From the NCBI RefSeq assembly GCF_029784165.1, contig NC_073695.1:234843844-234907843 (forward strand): a stretch of 64,000 nt of DNA. Reading direction: 5' to 3'. Within the stretch, counting starts at the first letter, position 1. Every line of letters starts with the position of its first letter. The notes beneath the pieces are model-generated. The model searched no databases. It was not told the DNA's origin and saw only the letters and a program-made list of their open reading frames with translations. The position numbers were made by a program, and so were the translations under genes. Shown one piece after another: positions 12,623 to 23,734 of this stretch. Source of the stretch: Wyeomyia smithii. Its lineage: Eukaryota > Arthropoda > Insecta > Diptera > Culicidae.

Positions 12623-12938
12623 TTTGGGCACGTTTCTTTCCATTAATTTTGAACCACATGACCAATCTTTATAAAATTTAAAAGTTGGGGCTTTTATGGG
12701 TAGCTCGATCATTTAAAATCAATTTTGTTAATATCGGTTGTGTAGTTTCAAAGATAATTAACTTTCGTGATTTTCACACTTTGATAAATAACATACAAAC
12801 TTTCATTTGAGATTGATTGAAAAGTTGCGCATACCTTTCGACCCTTTGGAGCACTTTTATACCTTCGGTTTTGCCAGTGATTGCTATACCTTTCTAGAAG
12901 AAAGGCAAAACATTTCAATTTTGCAACGAATTTCAATA

Positions 12939-13909
12939 GGGGAACTGCTCCATTATTCATCGCAGCCCATATATACATCACATACAAAATGAAAACACAA
13001 TTGAAAACAGTAAAAAACGCATATTTTCTAACTAGACAAATCTGCTATTCCATGGAATGGATTCTTCTTAGTTCACTTTAGATTTCTCATAAAGTAGAAC
13101 CCTCAAAAACTCACTTAAAAGCTTTTAATTTGATATTATAGTCGGGCATCTGCATTCGAAAACTCATTTAATTCAATCACCTACCTCAGGAAACAAAATC
13201 CGCGCATTGTTCTGTACGGCTACAACGGGACTCGTTCAGCAGCCAACCAAAGCTTTTTTCATCACTAGCGGACCACTTTTTATTTTAATCACTAAACAAA
13301 AACACTCATTACACTAAGAATACTTTAATCTTTGAAATTATTATGAGGTGAACCATATTTCCAAAAACAAGCTTGAATTAGCAGAAATATATGAGATGAA
13401 TTTCTATAATTCCTAAATTTCAACTGGATGTATTTTCATCTGTTTTCACTTAACACGAAAAAAGAATATTGAAAATGTTAAATTATTCCGACATAGTTGA
13501 CATAAAGCGAAAGCACTGCAGTGGTTACCTAGGTTACCAATTTTGCACGTAAACAACTACAGCGGATATCTAGGTAACCTACTACGACGGGCTGCGGCTA
13601 CGTTCATTCATGGTAATGTGATTTATTCATGATTAACAGTGTGATGAATATAGGAGCGTTGTGAGATGAATAATTGAGCAGTGATTCGAGTTTTGAGATG
13701 GATATGGAAACGTTGTGAAAAATGGTTTGTTTTACAAAATTCAGGATAAATCTAGCTAAGTTTACTAAATATACAATGCTGAACGATTCCATAAGAGCAC
13801 GTAAGCGTATTTTGTTTATTTGTTCAATGATTTCGTGAAATTTTGGTGTTTAATCCGTGAATTCTTTGTGAAAATCGGCTTGAAAAGATGAATAATGGAG
13901 CAGTTCCCC
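12939..13909. mobile_element. 971-bp non-autonomous TIR element, TA target
   Basis: Both ends carry GGGGAACTGCTCCATTATTC as inverted repeats that continue into ATC, and each end is flanked by TA (12,937-12,938 and 13,910-13,911). This fits a TA-targeting Tc1/mariner-type non-autonomous element. Inside, a smaller imperfect palindrome at about 13,525-13,580 pairs GGTTACCTAGGTTACC with CTAGGTAACC. No transposase frame is present. Confidence 0.75.
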
Positions 13910-14289
13910 TAGAAAAACACGCATTGTTTGTTGAAGTTGCTTACGACGTTGTTATATTTTCTACTCCGTTACTGCGATAAATCGTGAGAAACTCAACATA
14001 ATGTTTGTGTACGAGCCATTTTATTGCACGAGAATTTTCGAGTATATCGCATAGAAACCGTATGAATGAAGAACGTGCTACTTACACTGATTAGGAAAAA
14101 CACACACATTTTCATAGATTCTCGACTACCATATTATAAGCTCATGAGAAACGCATCAAGCTAAGGATAAAAACGATGTTTATGGTTTTCAAATCTAGCA
14201 AATATGGCATATTTTATGGCAAAAATGTGAAATGCTTTCAAAAAGTTTATTTACCTGAGTTAATTAACATGAATCACGAAAGAGATCCG

Positions 14290-15521
14290 TGATTGAGGGT
14301 GATCCATATTTGTGGGGGAAGTGTATCGCCCATTATCTTCTGCACAGTGGAACTGTCAACTCAATCCGCCATTTTCTTCCACCAACTATATAAATCAGTT
14401 GTTTTTTATAGTTCAGCTACTTTTCTTCATCTTGCTCTTGATTATCGCCCAATGTTTTTTAATTGGACTAAAAACCTGGACAATTTGATCGGTTGATAGC
14501 TTTTTCGATGATATCAATTCCATTCTCTTGTACTAATAAATGACTTCCGGGCTGAAGTGGCAGCTGGCCAAGTCAGGTCAGAACTTCACCGGACCGTCAT
14601 GTGACTAGATGAGGGATGTTACGGAAATCTGCATCCGATCAGCAAATGCGGAACATCCGCGTAAAAATTGACATCCGCATTCGAATTCGAATCCTCATCA
14701 TACCATGCGGATATTGGGGAAAAAAAAAATATCGCTTCATGAAATTTTGTAGAAAAATTTTCCTTGCCTATTAACTGCTCGCTCAATAGCTTTTGCACTG
14801 GGGAGGGACATGGTCATGTAAAATAAGCAAAATAAAACACAAGGAATGCTACGGATATTCGCATCCGCGAATGCGAAACATCCGCATGAAAACTAACATC
14901 CGCATCTACACCTGCATCCGTAATCACATATCCGCATCTGCAGATGTCTGAAAAATTACATCCGTAACAATCCTGGACTGGATGAACGGTAAAATTCGCA
15001 GCTGGAGGCACTGTTCCTTGTACACCTGGCCATTCATGGTTGATCTGGTGATGAAAAACTTGATTTTTTTTTGTCACAGCTGCAAATCCCCTGCCACACC
15101 ATCAGCTTTCGAGTGAACTTGTCAATCTAAACCGCTTGACGACATCTTCCTTGCGCTTGGACATATAGAATTTTTATCCTGAGAGCTGTGGGTAATCCAT
15201 TTTTACATATGTCTCATCATCTATTAAAATGCAGCCGTCGATTTTGGTCAAGACTTTCTCAATACAACACCCTAGCGCGGCGTTTTGCAACGAGATTCTG
15301 CTTGAGGGTTCTGTAGGGGGTTTTTGCTGGAGTGGACCGCCGCAGGCCTTCACGCCGACAGATTCGCTGTACTGTGCCGAGAACTTCTTAGCCAAATTGC
15401 GCAGGGTGATCTCAGGGTTCGTCCGAACTGCTCTGTAGATGCTTGTCAATCGTTCTACTTCTGTAGTTGCTGTGAGCATCGGAAATTTGAGGCACTTCGC
15501 AATTCGCCTCGCAATTCGCAA
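14290..15521 (-). pseudogene. IS630/Tc1/mariner transposase pseudogene split by a MITE
   Basis: DDE/D cut-and-paste transposase remnant. The minus strand gives an N-terminal DNA-binding region (RTNPEITLRNLAKKFS) from 15,521. The first catalytic box follows as ILIDDETYVKMDYPQLSG near 15,200. Broken frames then read KFYMSKRKEDVV and STMNGQVYKEQC. On the far side of the MITE at 14,611-14,975 the protein resumes with PDLASCHFSPE; its second catalytic Asp codon is at 14,572-14,574. A decayed SPIKKHWAIIKSKMKK follows, where the family normally has PIE. The acidic third residue therefore appears to be Lys, and many stops and frameshifts occur. The motifs resemble the mosquito DD37E group, but spacing cannot be measured reliably in a broken copy. 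Inactive. Confidence 0.8.
14611..14975. mobile_element. 365-bp hAT-like MITE
   Basis: The left end reads GAGGGATGTTACGG and the right end, inverted, CAGGATTGTTACGG. Flanking 8-bp direct repeats GACTAGAT (14,603-14,610) and GACTGGAT (14,976-14,983) differ at one base and look like a hAT target duplication. The interior carries about ten copies of CATCCGCAT-like words in both orientations, which may be transposase-binding repeats. It interrupts the transposase pseudogene, so it is the younger insertion. Confidence 0.75.
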
Positions 15522-15859
15522 GGCGCCACAGTAAATAGAAAGCTACGACCAAATATTAAGTGAAGCTAACTTTAAATCAACTTTAATTCGCATGCGTCTG
15601 CAATTACTAACTGCGCTCGGAAAGTACACAACTGCTCTCAAAACCATTAACTCGGCACTAGCTGTCCTCGATGGCCCACAGTCGATCACCGTAGGGGTTT
15701 GAAGCGTCCTCGTGTTTTAGAAACAAATGCGCGCGCATTGGAAGCCTGTCGCGTGAGTAGAAAACAGCCGTTTGACAGCGTTATGTCGGTATTTAATTTG
15801 CAAAAATGAAACAGACCAAAGATTCTGGTTTTATCTTATACGAATTCGTCAGGAGGGTG

Positions 15860-16020
15860 CTGTTGAAGCTTGTACCAAAAGGTAAAGACATCGAATCACT
15901 ATCCTTCGTATCATTTAAAATCGAATTGGGCACTTCGCTTAAGCAGAAAGCTCTTGATTCCGAAACATGACCGAAAGGACTTCTGCTTCGTGAATTCGAA
16001 AACTATGGAATACTATCACT
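15860..16020 (+). pseudogene. LINE ORF1-like fragment
   Basis: The plus strand reads SFVSFKIELGTSLKQKALDS, then (after a stop) PKGLLLREFENYG. This resembles the C-terminal part of ORF1/gag-like proteins in insect Jockey-group LINEs. It is short, holds a stop, and is followed directly by the C-terminal part of a reverse transcriptase. It is probably the same element after a large internal deletion. Moderate to low confidence. Confidence 0.4.
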
Positions 16021-16059
16021 ATCAACGCACATTATCACTATGAACACTATCAACATTCT

Positions 16060-16652
16060 GCTGATTTGATGCGACGATAATGGAATGCATGTCAACAGAA
16101 CAAAATGTAAAACTATATCTTTTACTCGCTCTGCCAATCCAATCCATAACCAGTACATTATAGAAACAAAAGCGCTCTAACGTGTCATGACTATCTGCGA
16201 TCTCGATGTGACCATTGACGAAAAGCTCAACTTCAAAGACCATATCGGAACTATGACTGCCAAAGCTTTCTCTGTACAGTACTGGGGCTCTAAAATCACT
16301 CTATTGCTCGTTGGTGCGCAGCATTCTGGAGTTCGTCCACACACTACCTAGGACAAAACCTCCCAGTTGAACGCGTGCAGAAGAAATGTGTACGGTTTGC
16401 GTTACGGTCATTCTCTTGAAACGACCCTGTAAAACTTCCCCCTCACCCTGATGCCATATCTGTTAGCCAGATTTGTTTTTTTGTTTTTGATTTGCTCCCA
16501 GGAGTAATCGACTGCTCTGCGTTACTCGAGGAAAAGGGCAATAAATATCCCTTCTTGTCGTTTCCGAAACTATACTCTACTGGATACTCGCTACCTCAAA
16601 ACCAACTATGGATACGACAATCCCTTAGAAAAATGCATTGATTTCTTCAACG
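16060..16652 (+). pseudogene. C-terminal relic of a LINE reverse transcriptase
   Basis: Three frames pieced together give DLDVTIDEKLNFKDHIGTMT, then LYCSLVRSILEF, then LPVERVQKKCVRFALRS. These are followed by RYLKTNYGYDNPLEKCIDFF and a stop near 16,650. This is the post-RT C-terminal region common to Jockey-type LINEs. RT catalytic motifs are absent and at least four frame changes are needed, so the copy is old. It lies just upstream of a minus-strand SINE. Confidence 0.7.
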
Positions 16653-16799
16653 ATCTTCATTAGAATTTTAATTTTAACATGGTTAGAAGAGTTTTAAAGA
16701 ATCGCGCAAGTACCACAAACGTTTTCGTGTCTCACTGTTGAGTGGATTAACCAGAAAAGTGCAGCGTCTGTAAAATGGAGAATATTTAATGCAACAACT

Positions 16800-17137
16800 T
16801 TGTGAAAGATATTGCGGCTCCAAGATCCTTTTTTTCTCGCTTATTTTCCGTCGGTCTAGCTCCGCCACTGTTGTTGTGCCAATCACCGACTCCCGGGGAG
16901 GCGACTCCACTCAGGACCCTAACTTACGACTCGTTGATTAAAGGCGTGCCGCGTGATCCTAGAGATTTTTCGCCTCAGAAAATCTTCCGATGTCGGCTAG
17001 GGTTAAATCTAGACCAGTTGAGTTGGTTGTGAGTGGATCACCCCACCCCAAAACCATCGACACCTATGTCAGCGTTGGGATTCGATCCCTGGCCACCAGC
17101 GTGGTTGGCGAAAACATTATCAACTACGCTAGGCCCC
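16800..17137 (-). mobile_element. tRNA-derived SINE (Feilai-like)
   Basis: The minus strand begins CGGGGGGCCTAGCGTAGTTG, containing an A-box-like region. The B box GGGATCGAATCCC lies at 17,081-17,093. The body contains GTGGGGTGATCCACTC and GCCTCCCCGGGAGTCG and ends in an A-rich run near 16,835 (GCGAGAAAAAAAGG). The tRNA head plus long unrelated body resembles the Feilai group of mosquito SINEs. The family assignment is by resemblance only. Confidence 0.7.
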
Positions 17138-17399
17138 CCGCTCAAGATCATTTGTTTTGTGTCTAAATAATTTCGATCACTTTTTTGTAGCTTAGAGCAT
17201 AATTTTGATTTCCGGAATCACCAGCTTGGAATTCAACATTGAATTCGGAGTCAATTTCATGCCTCTGAATATCATCCTGGATCCAAAAATACCCATTAAA
17301 TTATACTTCTTAGCCTTGTTTCCAAATCTACGAACAAAACAATAATACAATAGTGAAATATCATAAAATCACAATTTTTCGCATTCTTGTGGACGCGTA

Positions 17400-17545
17400 T
17401 AAAAATTTCAAATCAATTGTTGCAAGAGTGAAGGAATTCCGTTGAAAACCGACTGAGTTATGAGCATTTGAAATTGGACAACTTTCGTGACGCTCCCGTT
17501 GTTTAAATTTTTAATATTGCACTCTCTCTTAGAGTGTTACCAAAA
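17400..17545. repeat. Dispersed repeat, partner at 61.6 kb
   Basis: TTGTTGCAAGAGTGAAGGAA followed by a GTTGAAAACC block corresponds to TTGCTGCAAGAATGAAGAAA plus GGTTGAAAACC at 61,599-61,635, same orientation. It is an old shared repeat of unknown class. Confidence 0.5.
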
Positions 17546-17551
17546 GACTTT

Positions 17552-17606
17552 TTTTATTCCTTTATTAAAGTGGCTTCCGGCCATAGGCTGGTTAACCACC
17601 GACCGG
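17552..17606 (-). mobile_element. Short retroposon 3'-end relic
   Basis: The plus strand has TTTTTTTATTCCTTTATTAA, then AGTGGCTTCCGGCCATAGGC and TGGTT. It is the same tail as at 4,508 and 30,083. Read on the minus strand it ends in AATAAAG plus an A-rich tail. Confidence 0.55.
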
Positions 17607-19542
17607 TTTTAACAAAAGACGTAAATGTACGTCGAAAGATAAAACTTTTGAAAATAGTAAAAGTTGTAGTAATTTTTATAAGAGATGTAAAAATTGTAAA
17701 GTTGTAACTAAAAACAAGAAGAAAATTGTAGAAATCCTAAAAATTGTAAGAACTGTGAAAACTGCATTGATTGATTAAAATGTGAAAATAGCAAAAATAG
17801 GTGAAATGCTAGAAATACAGTAAGGAAAAATTAATTGAGGACAGGCTAAACTATCTTGAAAAACATTACACTGCTTGTTCCAGGAATAAATTACCAACCA
17901 TAAATGGTTGAACTGCTGACCTGACGGGACACGTTAGCAACTCGGCAATCGCTCGTGGCTACCAATTTATTGATTTGTGCGTTAATTTTATCCCAAACTG
18001 CTTACTTAGTGGTCACTTTACACCCATTTGGGGGGCAGTCTAGCGTCCGCAATAAAAATGCGAACTAACCACACATTTAAAACTTTCGGTATGGTTCTAT
18101 CGTTCGCTGTTAATTATGCAAATGTTATTCCGTGCGGTTTTACATCGGGAATTGATTATTATTGCCATCATGAATTTAAACGCTGTGGGCGGTGTGCATT
18201 TGTGGAAATATATGCTCCGGTTTGTTGGCATCTGCCGCAGGCTTCGCCAGCTAGATTCATTTGTTTGTTTATTTTTAGAAAAGTTTGTATGCGTGATGCT
18301 TTGTATACACAGTCTTCCTAGGCCATGCTGTCGCTGTCAATTGAGCTACATTAAGCAGAAAATCGCTCCGTCGCCGTCTTCATTCGTTCCAAAAGCGCGC
18401 CGTGTCTTTGATGTAGTAAAAATGTCGTTCAAATCCCAAGTTGGTGCGAATCTAACAGCTTGAAATAGCGTAGCAAGCATATATCTAGCAAGCAAATTAG
18501 AAAACAGTACGCCTCATTAGCATAATCGTCATTTGAAAAAAGTTTTCCCCGAGAAAATTTCCAATAGACACAGAATTATTGCAATTGGTCAAGACCCAGC
18601 TGTCGAACTAGCCTTATTACGATGAAATTTGAAAGTAAATTTTTAACTGCAAAACTTGACCCATCCAAGTAAATGTATCAAATCAAAGCGGATTACATCG
18701 AATAACCATCCAAAAGTATCCCTCTTCGAAATTTGTCACATTATGGTTCCTCCAAGCCCGCTGGCAGGATAAATGACTGCCATTGGCCGGTGTTAGAATA
18801 GACTGTTGGAATTTGGTACTACATCAATATAACGTAGAACTTGTTTTATGGACCGGAAACACACCCCACCAAATAGCAGTCTGTAACTTGTGTCAGACAT
18901 TGGTTCGGTCGGCCTGACACTGCGAGCGAAAGCCTCGCTTTGCTGATGAGTTCAATCAAGCGTTTTGTCGGTGTGATGAGTGGTGTTGTGGTGAATTATC
19001 TGCGAATCTGACGTTAATTTTTGTTTCTTTCATTCGGTCCCAACCCAACGGAGTGGAAATTCAGTGGAATAGTGATTGATATATGTTTTAATGGTGGGTC
19101 GAAAAGTTTCCTACCACTTTTTCTTTAAATAATGTTGTTAGTATCCGTATTCGTCACTATAGATTTGAGCTTTTTCTTGATTTTCGAGAGGCCTAAGCTT
19201 CCATTAAATTAACTTTTCATCCGTGAAGAGTACCGAGGCTTTACGCGCTGTTCCGCGGAATTTTTGTTATTAGAAGAGTGAGAAAATTTTCATTTCGCAT
19301 CATCGTCTGTCTGAATCTCGGTATGAGACAAGCCAAGTGCTGTCGTCACGGCACGCGTGTTTACTCAGGACCTACGAAATGTAAATTTCACAGTAAGCCC
19401 CAGCCAAGCATCGAGCAATGAGGAAGGGAATAATTTCTCATATTTTTATTTATAACGTACATATTTGCAATTCGAACGCGCCTCACTGGAGCACTTCAAT
19501 CTAGGCGCCCGTATTCCCAGTCTCTCTTTTTTTCATTCACAC
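17607..19542. other. Non-coding DNA, no gene seen
   Basis: A run of GTAAAAATTGTAAAGTTGTA-like reiterations spans 17,630-17,830. Beyond it the sequence looks single copy. TTCGCTGTTAATTATGCAAA at 18,103 contains an octamer ATGCAAAT and has a near-identical partner on the other strand at 44,987-45,011. No protein-like frame is convincing. Confidence 0.4.
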
Positions 19543-20113
19543 TTAGGCTAATGACATACAGAGGCGTTGAGAAGCGTTGAGCGTTTGAGAAGCGGAATAA
19601 ACAGAAGCGTTGGGTGAAGCTTCCTATGACATACTGGAGCGAGCGTCGCAAATGCGTTGTATTGTCATATTCCTAAATTCCATTATCGGTTTTGTTTGAA
19701 GGAAATATGAATTCGTTCAATGGAGATTTTTTTTGCTTCTTCAAGCACGGTAAATTACGTTTTTAGTAAACATAGAAATTTTTTCATGAAATAAAATAAT
19801 ATTGCTGAAGTGTGTTGCGCTACAGACGTAGTAAAAAATATAAGAAATTATTCTAAATTTTAAACCCGTTGACTCCGAACAACGTTCAACTAGTTTATAA
19901 TATCTATTAGGATTTGAAAAACGCATGAATCACAGCTAGTTACTCAGCGGCTTTCATTTTCGCGACCAAAGAAGTTCAGCATGCTAGATTCCTGGTCATT
20001 CGAATTAATACTCGACAATATCAATAAAAAATACCAGTGTTATTTTTCCGACGACCTGAAAATTTTTCCCGATAGTATTTTCTATCCTTCTTTTTCTCTT
20101 TTTTAAGATTTAA

Positions 20114-20287
20114 GACCAAAATAAAGTAAATATAAAGTACCTGGCGATATCAGGTTTAGTCTGAACATGGTATTACTGCACTAACATTTTCTAAACATTT
20201 TGACATTTTTTAAATGAAAATGTATTTTATTTGCCTTTTTTCAATTACCAAACCAAAACAAAGCAAATATAAAGCACCTGGCGATGG
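20114..20287. repeat. Imperfect direct repeat at the LINE 5' junction
   Basis: ACCAAAATAAAGTAAATATA (from 20,114) and ACCAAAACAAAGCAAATATA (from 20,250) each continue into an AAAG(T/C)ACCTGGCGAT block. The following GGTTTAGTCTGAACATGGTA (20,155) also recurs after the LINE tail as GATTTAGACTGAATATGGTA (22,423). The host element may have had internal repeats, or the junction was rearranged during LINE insertion. Confidence 0.6.
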
Positions 20288-22399
20288 AAATGTCAACGAA
20301 GAAGTAACAAAATTTTATGAAATAATTAATCAAATTATATCAGAAAATGTACCTCTAGAAAAAAAAGACGAACGAACACCAACAAATATCCAGTGTGGTT
20401 TAATCCACAATTGAAGAACCTAAAAAATAGAAAACAAAAAGCACATAAAATATACAAAAAAGACAACAATAGCGAAAATCTTCAAAATTACCAAGAAGTT
20501 TGCTGTCAACTTGACGCAGCCATTAAAATTGCACATGAAGAACATAATCGTAAAATCGAACATCAAATCAAGTCTTGCCCTAAGAACTTCTTTAATTACG
20601 TAAAAATCAAACTAAAAAGTAACAACTTTCCATCACGAATGCATCTTGACAGTAATGTAGGACAAACTAGTAATGAAATATGTAGTCTTTTTGCCACTTT
20701 TTTTCAAGAAATTTACACCACATATGAAGAAACAGATCGCGACCGCGAATACTTCTCGTATTTTCCTGAATTTTCGAATTCTTTATCTGTCAATCAAATA
20801 TCTGAATTCGGAATTCAAAACGCACTTAAAAATTCAGACGCTACGAAAGGTCCTGGACTTGACAGAATAGCTCCAATTTTTCTCAAAAACTTGGCAGAAG
20901 AACTATCTACACCCTTACAACACCTTTTTAACATGTCCCTGAAGAATGGAATTTTCCCAGAACTCTGGAAAACTTCATATTTAGTGCCAATTTTCAAATC
21001 TGGCGCTAAATCTGACATTCGTAATTATCGTGGAATTGCCATTATGTCATGCATTCCAAAATTATGTGAATCAAAAATTAATGAAAAAATCTTTCAACAA
21101 GTAAAACAACAAATTACAACTCAACAGCACGGCTTTTACAAAGGCCGATCAACTACCACAAATCTTTTGGAATTCATAACTTTCACTCTGACTGTAATGG
21201 ACAACGGTAACCACGTAGAAGCTCTTTATACGGACTTTAGCAAGGCATTTGACAGAATCGACATACCATTATTGCTCTTCAAGTTCGAAAAATACGGAAC
21301 TGAAACAAAATTTTTGGAATGGCTGCAGTCATACTTAACAAAACGAACACAAATAGTCCGCTTTCAAAATTTCTTTTCAAACCCAATAGAAGTAACTTCT
21401 GGGGTTCCTCAAGGTTCCCACCTGGGCCCTCTTCTTTTTATATTATACGTAAATGACATTTCCTTTCTTCTTAAGTCAATACATGTGCTTGTATATGCTG
21501 ATGACATGAAGCTCTTTATAGAAATAACCAATGCAGAAGACTTCGAAATATTCCAGAATGAAATGTTTTCTACACTTGGTGCATCAAAAGCCTATTACAA
21601 CTCAACATTAAAAAATGTAATTCATTAGCCTTTAGCAGAAAAACAGTAACACCACCTACAAACATTTTCTAAGGAAACCAACCAGTAGAAAAATGCAAAA
21701 TCATAAGGGACCTAGGCGTAATCTTAGACTCCAAACTTACATTCATAGAACATTATAATACAATTATCAACAAAGCAAATAGTATGCTGGGCTTTATAAA
21801 ACGCTTCGGCCACAATTTTCAAGACCCATATACAATCAAACTATTATATATTACATACGTCCGACCAATTCTGGAATACTGTAGCATTGTATGGAATCCC
21901 TATATTGCCACACATGAAGAACGCATTGAATCTGTCCAAAAACAATTTCTTTTGTGCGCGCTTCGTAAGCTAAATTGGACATCATTTCCCTTACCATCAT
22001 ATGAAGCACGCTGCATGCTTATAGACATACAAGCACTTAAAGAACGCCACGATCTTTCAATGCTTTATTTTATCAATGACATTATTTCTCAACGCGTGCA
22101 TTCTACTCAATTATTATCACAACTAAATTTTTATGCACCCAGTCGTCAATTAAGAAATCGTAAAATATTATCGGAAAATTCTCACAGAACAAACTACTCA
22201 AAAAATGGCCCAATAAATCGCATGATGCGTCACTATAATCAGCACTGCGAAAATATCGACATCACCATGGGCAGAAATCAAATAAAAAAAAAGGACTAAC
22301 TACTGCAAATAATGTATAGAATATAAGAAAACATTGTATTATTATAACTGTAGTCTACATTTGCTTGACGAAATGAATAAATAAATAAATAAATAAATG
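20214..22399 (+). pseudogene. 5'-truncated LINE reverse transcriptase with frameshifts
   Basis: The C-terminal two-thirds of a Jockey/CR1-type ORF2. A first segment (EEVTKFYEIINQIISENVPL) frameshifts near 20,388 into the main open stretch 20,393-21,628. That stretch carries RT motifs LVPIFKSGAKSDIRNYRGIA, YTDFSKAFDRIDIPLL, SGVPQGSHLGPLLF (about residue 340) and VYADDMKLF (YADD at 21,494-21,505). A second frameshift lies at about 21,600, where frame LNIKKCNSLAFSRK takes over. A TAA stop follows at 21,670-21,672. From 21,673 the frame stays open to 22,299 with LGVILDSKLTF and YVRPILEYCSIVWNPY. The 3' end is a TAAA-type tail, GAATAAATAAATAAATAAAT, at 22,374-22,399. No endonuclease is present. 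Few lesions suggest a fairly recent death. Confidence 0.88.
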
Positions 22400-22603
22400 A
22401 TCAGATACCAAAATAGAAAGATTTAGACTGAATATGGTATTACCGCGCACGTATACGCGCGTCAAAACACTACTCGTTCTGTTTCGCCGCTCCAGTATGA
22501 CCGGTTTGAGCGTTTCATATAGACGTTCGAAGAAGTAGCTCAGACGCCTTTGCGACGCTTTTTGCTTCGCTTCATTTGACGCCTCAGTATGTCATTAGCC
22601 TTA

Positions 22604-23511
22604 TACGTACACATTTCGATGTACAGCTTTCATTTGTAGTCCGGTTTAATTTTCTATACCATGATTAGCCAACTTCAGGGGTATTACGGGTTAAACTGTC
22701 GTTTTATTTGCATTGATTGCCTCGGAACAGAAGTCCGCTGAGCTGTAGCTTGTTGACTCGCTGGCTACTAGCACTAAAATTTGTTTGACTGCTGACGATT
22801 TGCATTGTGAGGTTATTTTACATACTAATAAATTCAGTTTTAATCAGCGTCAGTCAGCTGAATCTGTAATCATTCATTGCTGAGTGGAATGAGTTGGATT
22901 ACTGAAATAGGACGAGACTAGCAGCGTACATTTTTTGTTGTGTATTGTTTCGACGTTATGATTTTCGGTTATCGTTGTCAGTACGTTATCCTAGTTATCA
23001 GTACGCTAGTCTATGTATTTGGTTATTTTTGGATTATTCAAATATATCAACAACTCAACTAACGATTTCAGAAGGTGTTGTAGTTAATGTAATGTTTTTT
23101 AAATTAAACATAGAAATGTAGTTTGTTTTTTCACTTGTGTCGCAATCTTTTTTAAAATCGGTTTACTTGCAAACATTTTTTCTATGCATATCTTCACTCG
23201 GTTAGCTCGGTTAGCATTCAAGTTCAATTGTAATCTATTTAAATACCGGACAAAAAATATAACCAGATTACTCAAGATTTAGAACTCATGTATATCAGGA
23301 TCCACAAATCTCATGTATATCAGAATCCACGTCACTTCAAGACCGAATTGACAGATCAGTGGTCTCTCATAAGCTGTTGAAATGTGGTAGAAAGATTCAT
23401 AGATCGCCACATGAAAAACGAACGGAATTCCAAAGGAGGTATTGGAAAATTATTTTTCTCAATGACCAAGCTCCATCACTTATTGCAGAATCGGCATGTC
23501 TACGTTGTGTT
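22604..23511. other. Non-coding DNA, no gene seen
   Basis: No supported gene. A short tandem duplication TCATGTATATCAGGATCCAC / TCATGTATATCAGAATCCAC lies at about 23,287-23,331. Confidence 0.4.
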
Positions 23512-23523
23512 ACACTGAAATCA

Positions 23524-23722
23524 GAGCAAAACAAAGCCTTGGTACTACATTCCGATTCGGAACTCGACCTTCTGTTTGTCATACACAGACTTCACAGCCA
23601 ACTGTTTTAGTGTACAGGATGATCGCGAGGCTAGCGCTGTGATTCTACTGACACTACCAGTCTTTCCCGAGCCGGGGCTCGAGCCTACGATGAGCATCGT
23701 ACCTCATGGGTTAACCAGGTGG
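23524..23722 (-). mobile_element. SINE with target-site duplication (family S)
   Basis: On the minus strand the element has a tRNA-like head (GAGGTACGATGCTCATCGTA then GGCTCGAGCCCCGG). A body follows with CTGTACACTAAAACAG. The 3' end reads GGTCGAGTTCCGAATCGGAA then TGTAGTACCAAGGCTTTG. Direct repeats ACACTGAAATCA (23,512-23,523) and ACACTAAAATCA (23,723-23,734) differ at one base and look like a target duplication. Partial copies of the same family lie at 35,153, 36,240, 50,061 and 60,955. Confidence 0.8.
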
Positions 23723-23734
23723 ACACTAAAATCA

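Larger units (their letters stand above)
19546..22600. mobile_element. TTA-flanked TIR element with a nested LINE
   Basis: The left end GGCTAATGACATAC (19,546-19,559) and right end GTATGTCATTAGCC (22,587-22,600) are perfect inverted repeats. Each is flanked by TTA (19,543-19,545 and 22,601-22,603). Subterminal inverted similarity continues for roughly 100 bp with GAGGCGT and GACATACTGGAGCG-type words. A 3-bp TWA target and ends starting GGC are typical of PIF/Harbinger elements, so this is probably a non-autonomous member. About 2.1 kb of its present length is an inserted LINE. No Harbinger transposase is visible. Confidence 0.75.

Noticed and set aside
12201..12674. 157-codon frame ending in a protein-like stretch (FLAPYIV, QPPFRTLHT)
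   Set aside because: The same peptide occurs in the inverted copy at 7.4-7.6 kb, so it is dispersed repeat sequence with a microsatellite, not a gene.
18028..18463. Overlapping 97- and 115-codon frames
   Set aside because: No protein-like features or similarity; considered chance openings around the octamer-containing segment.
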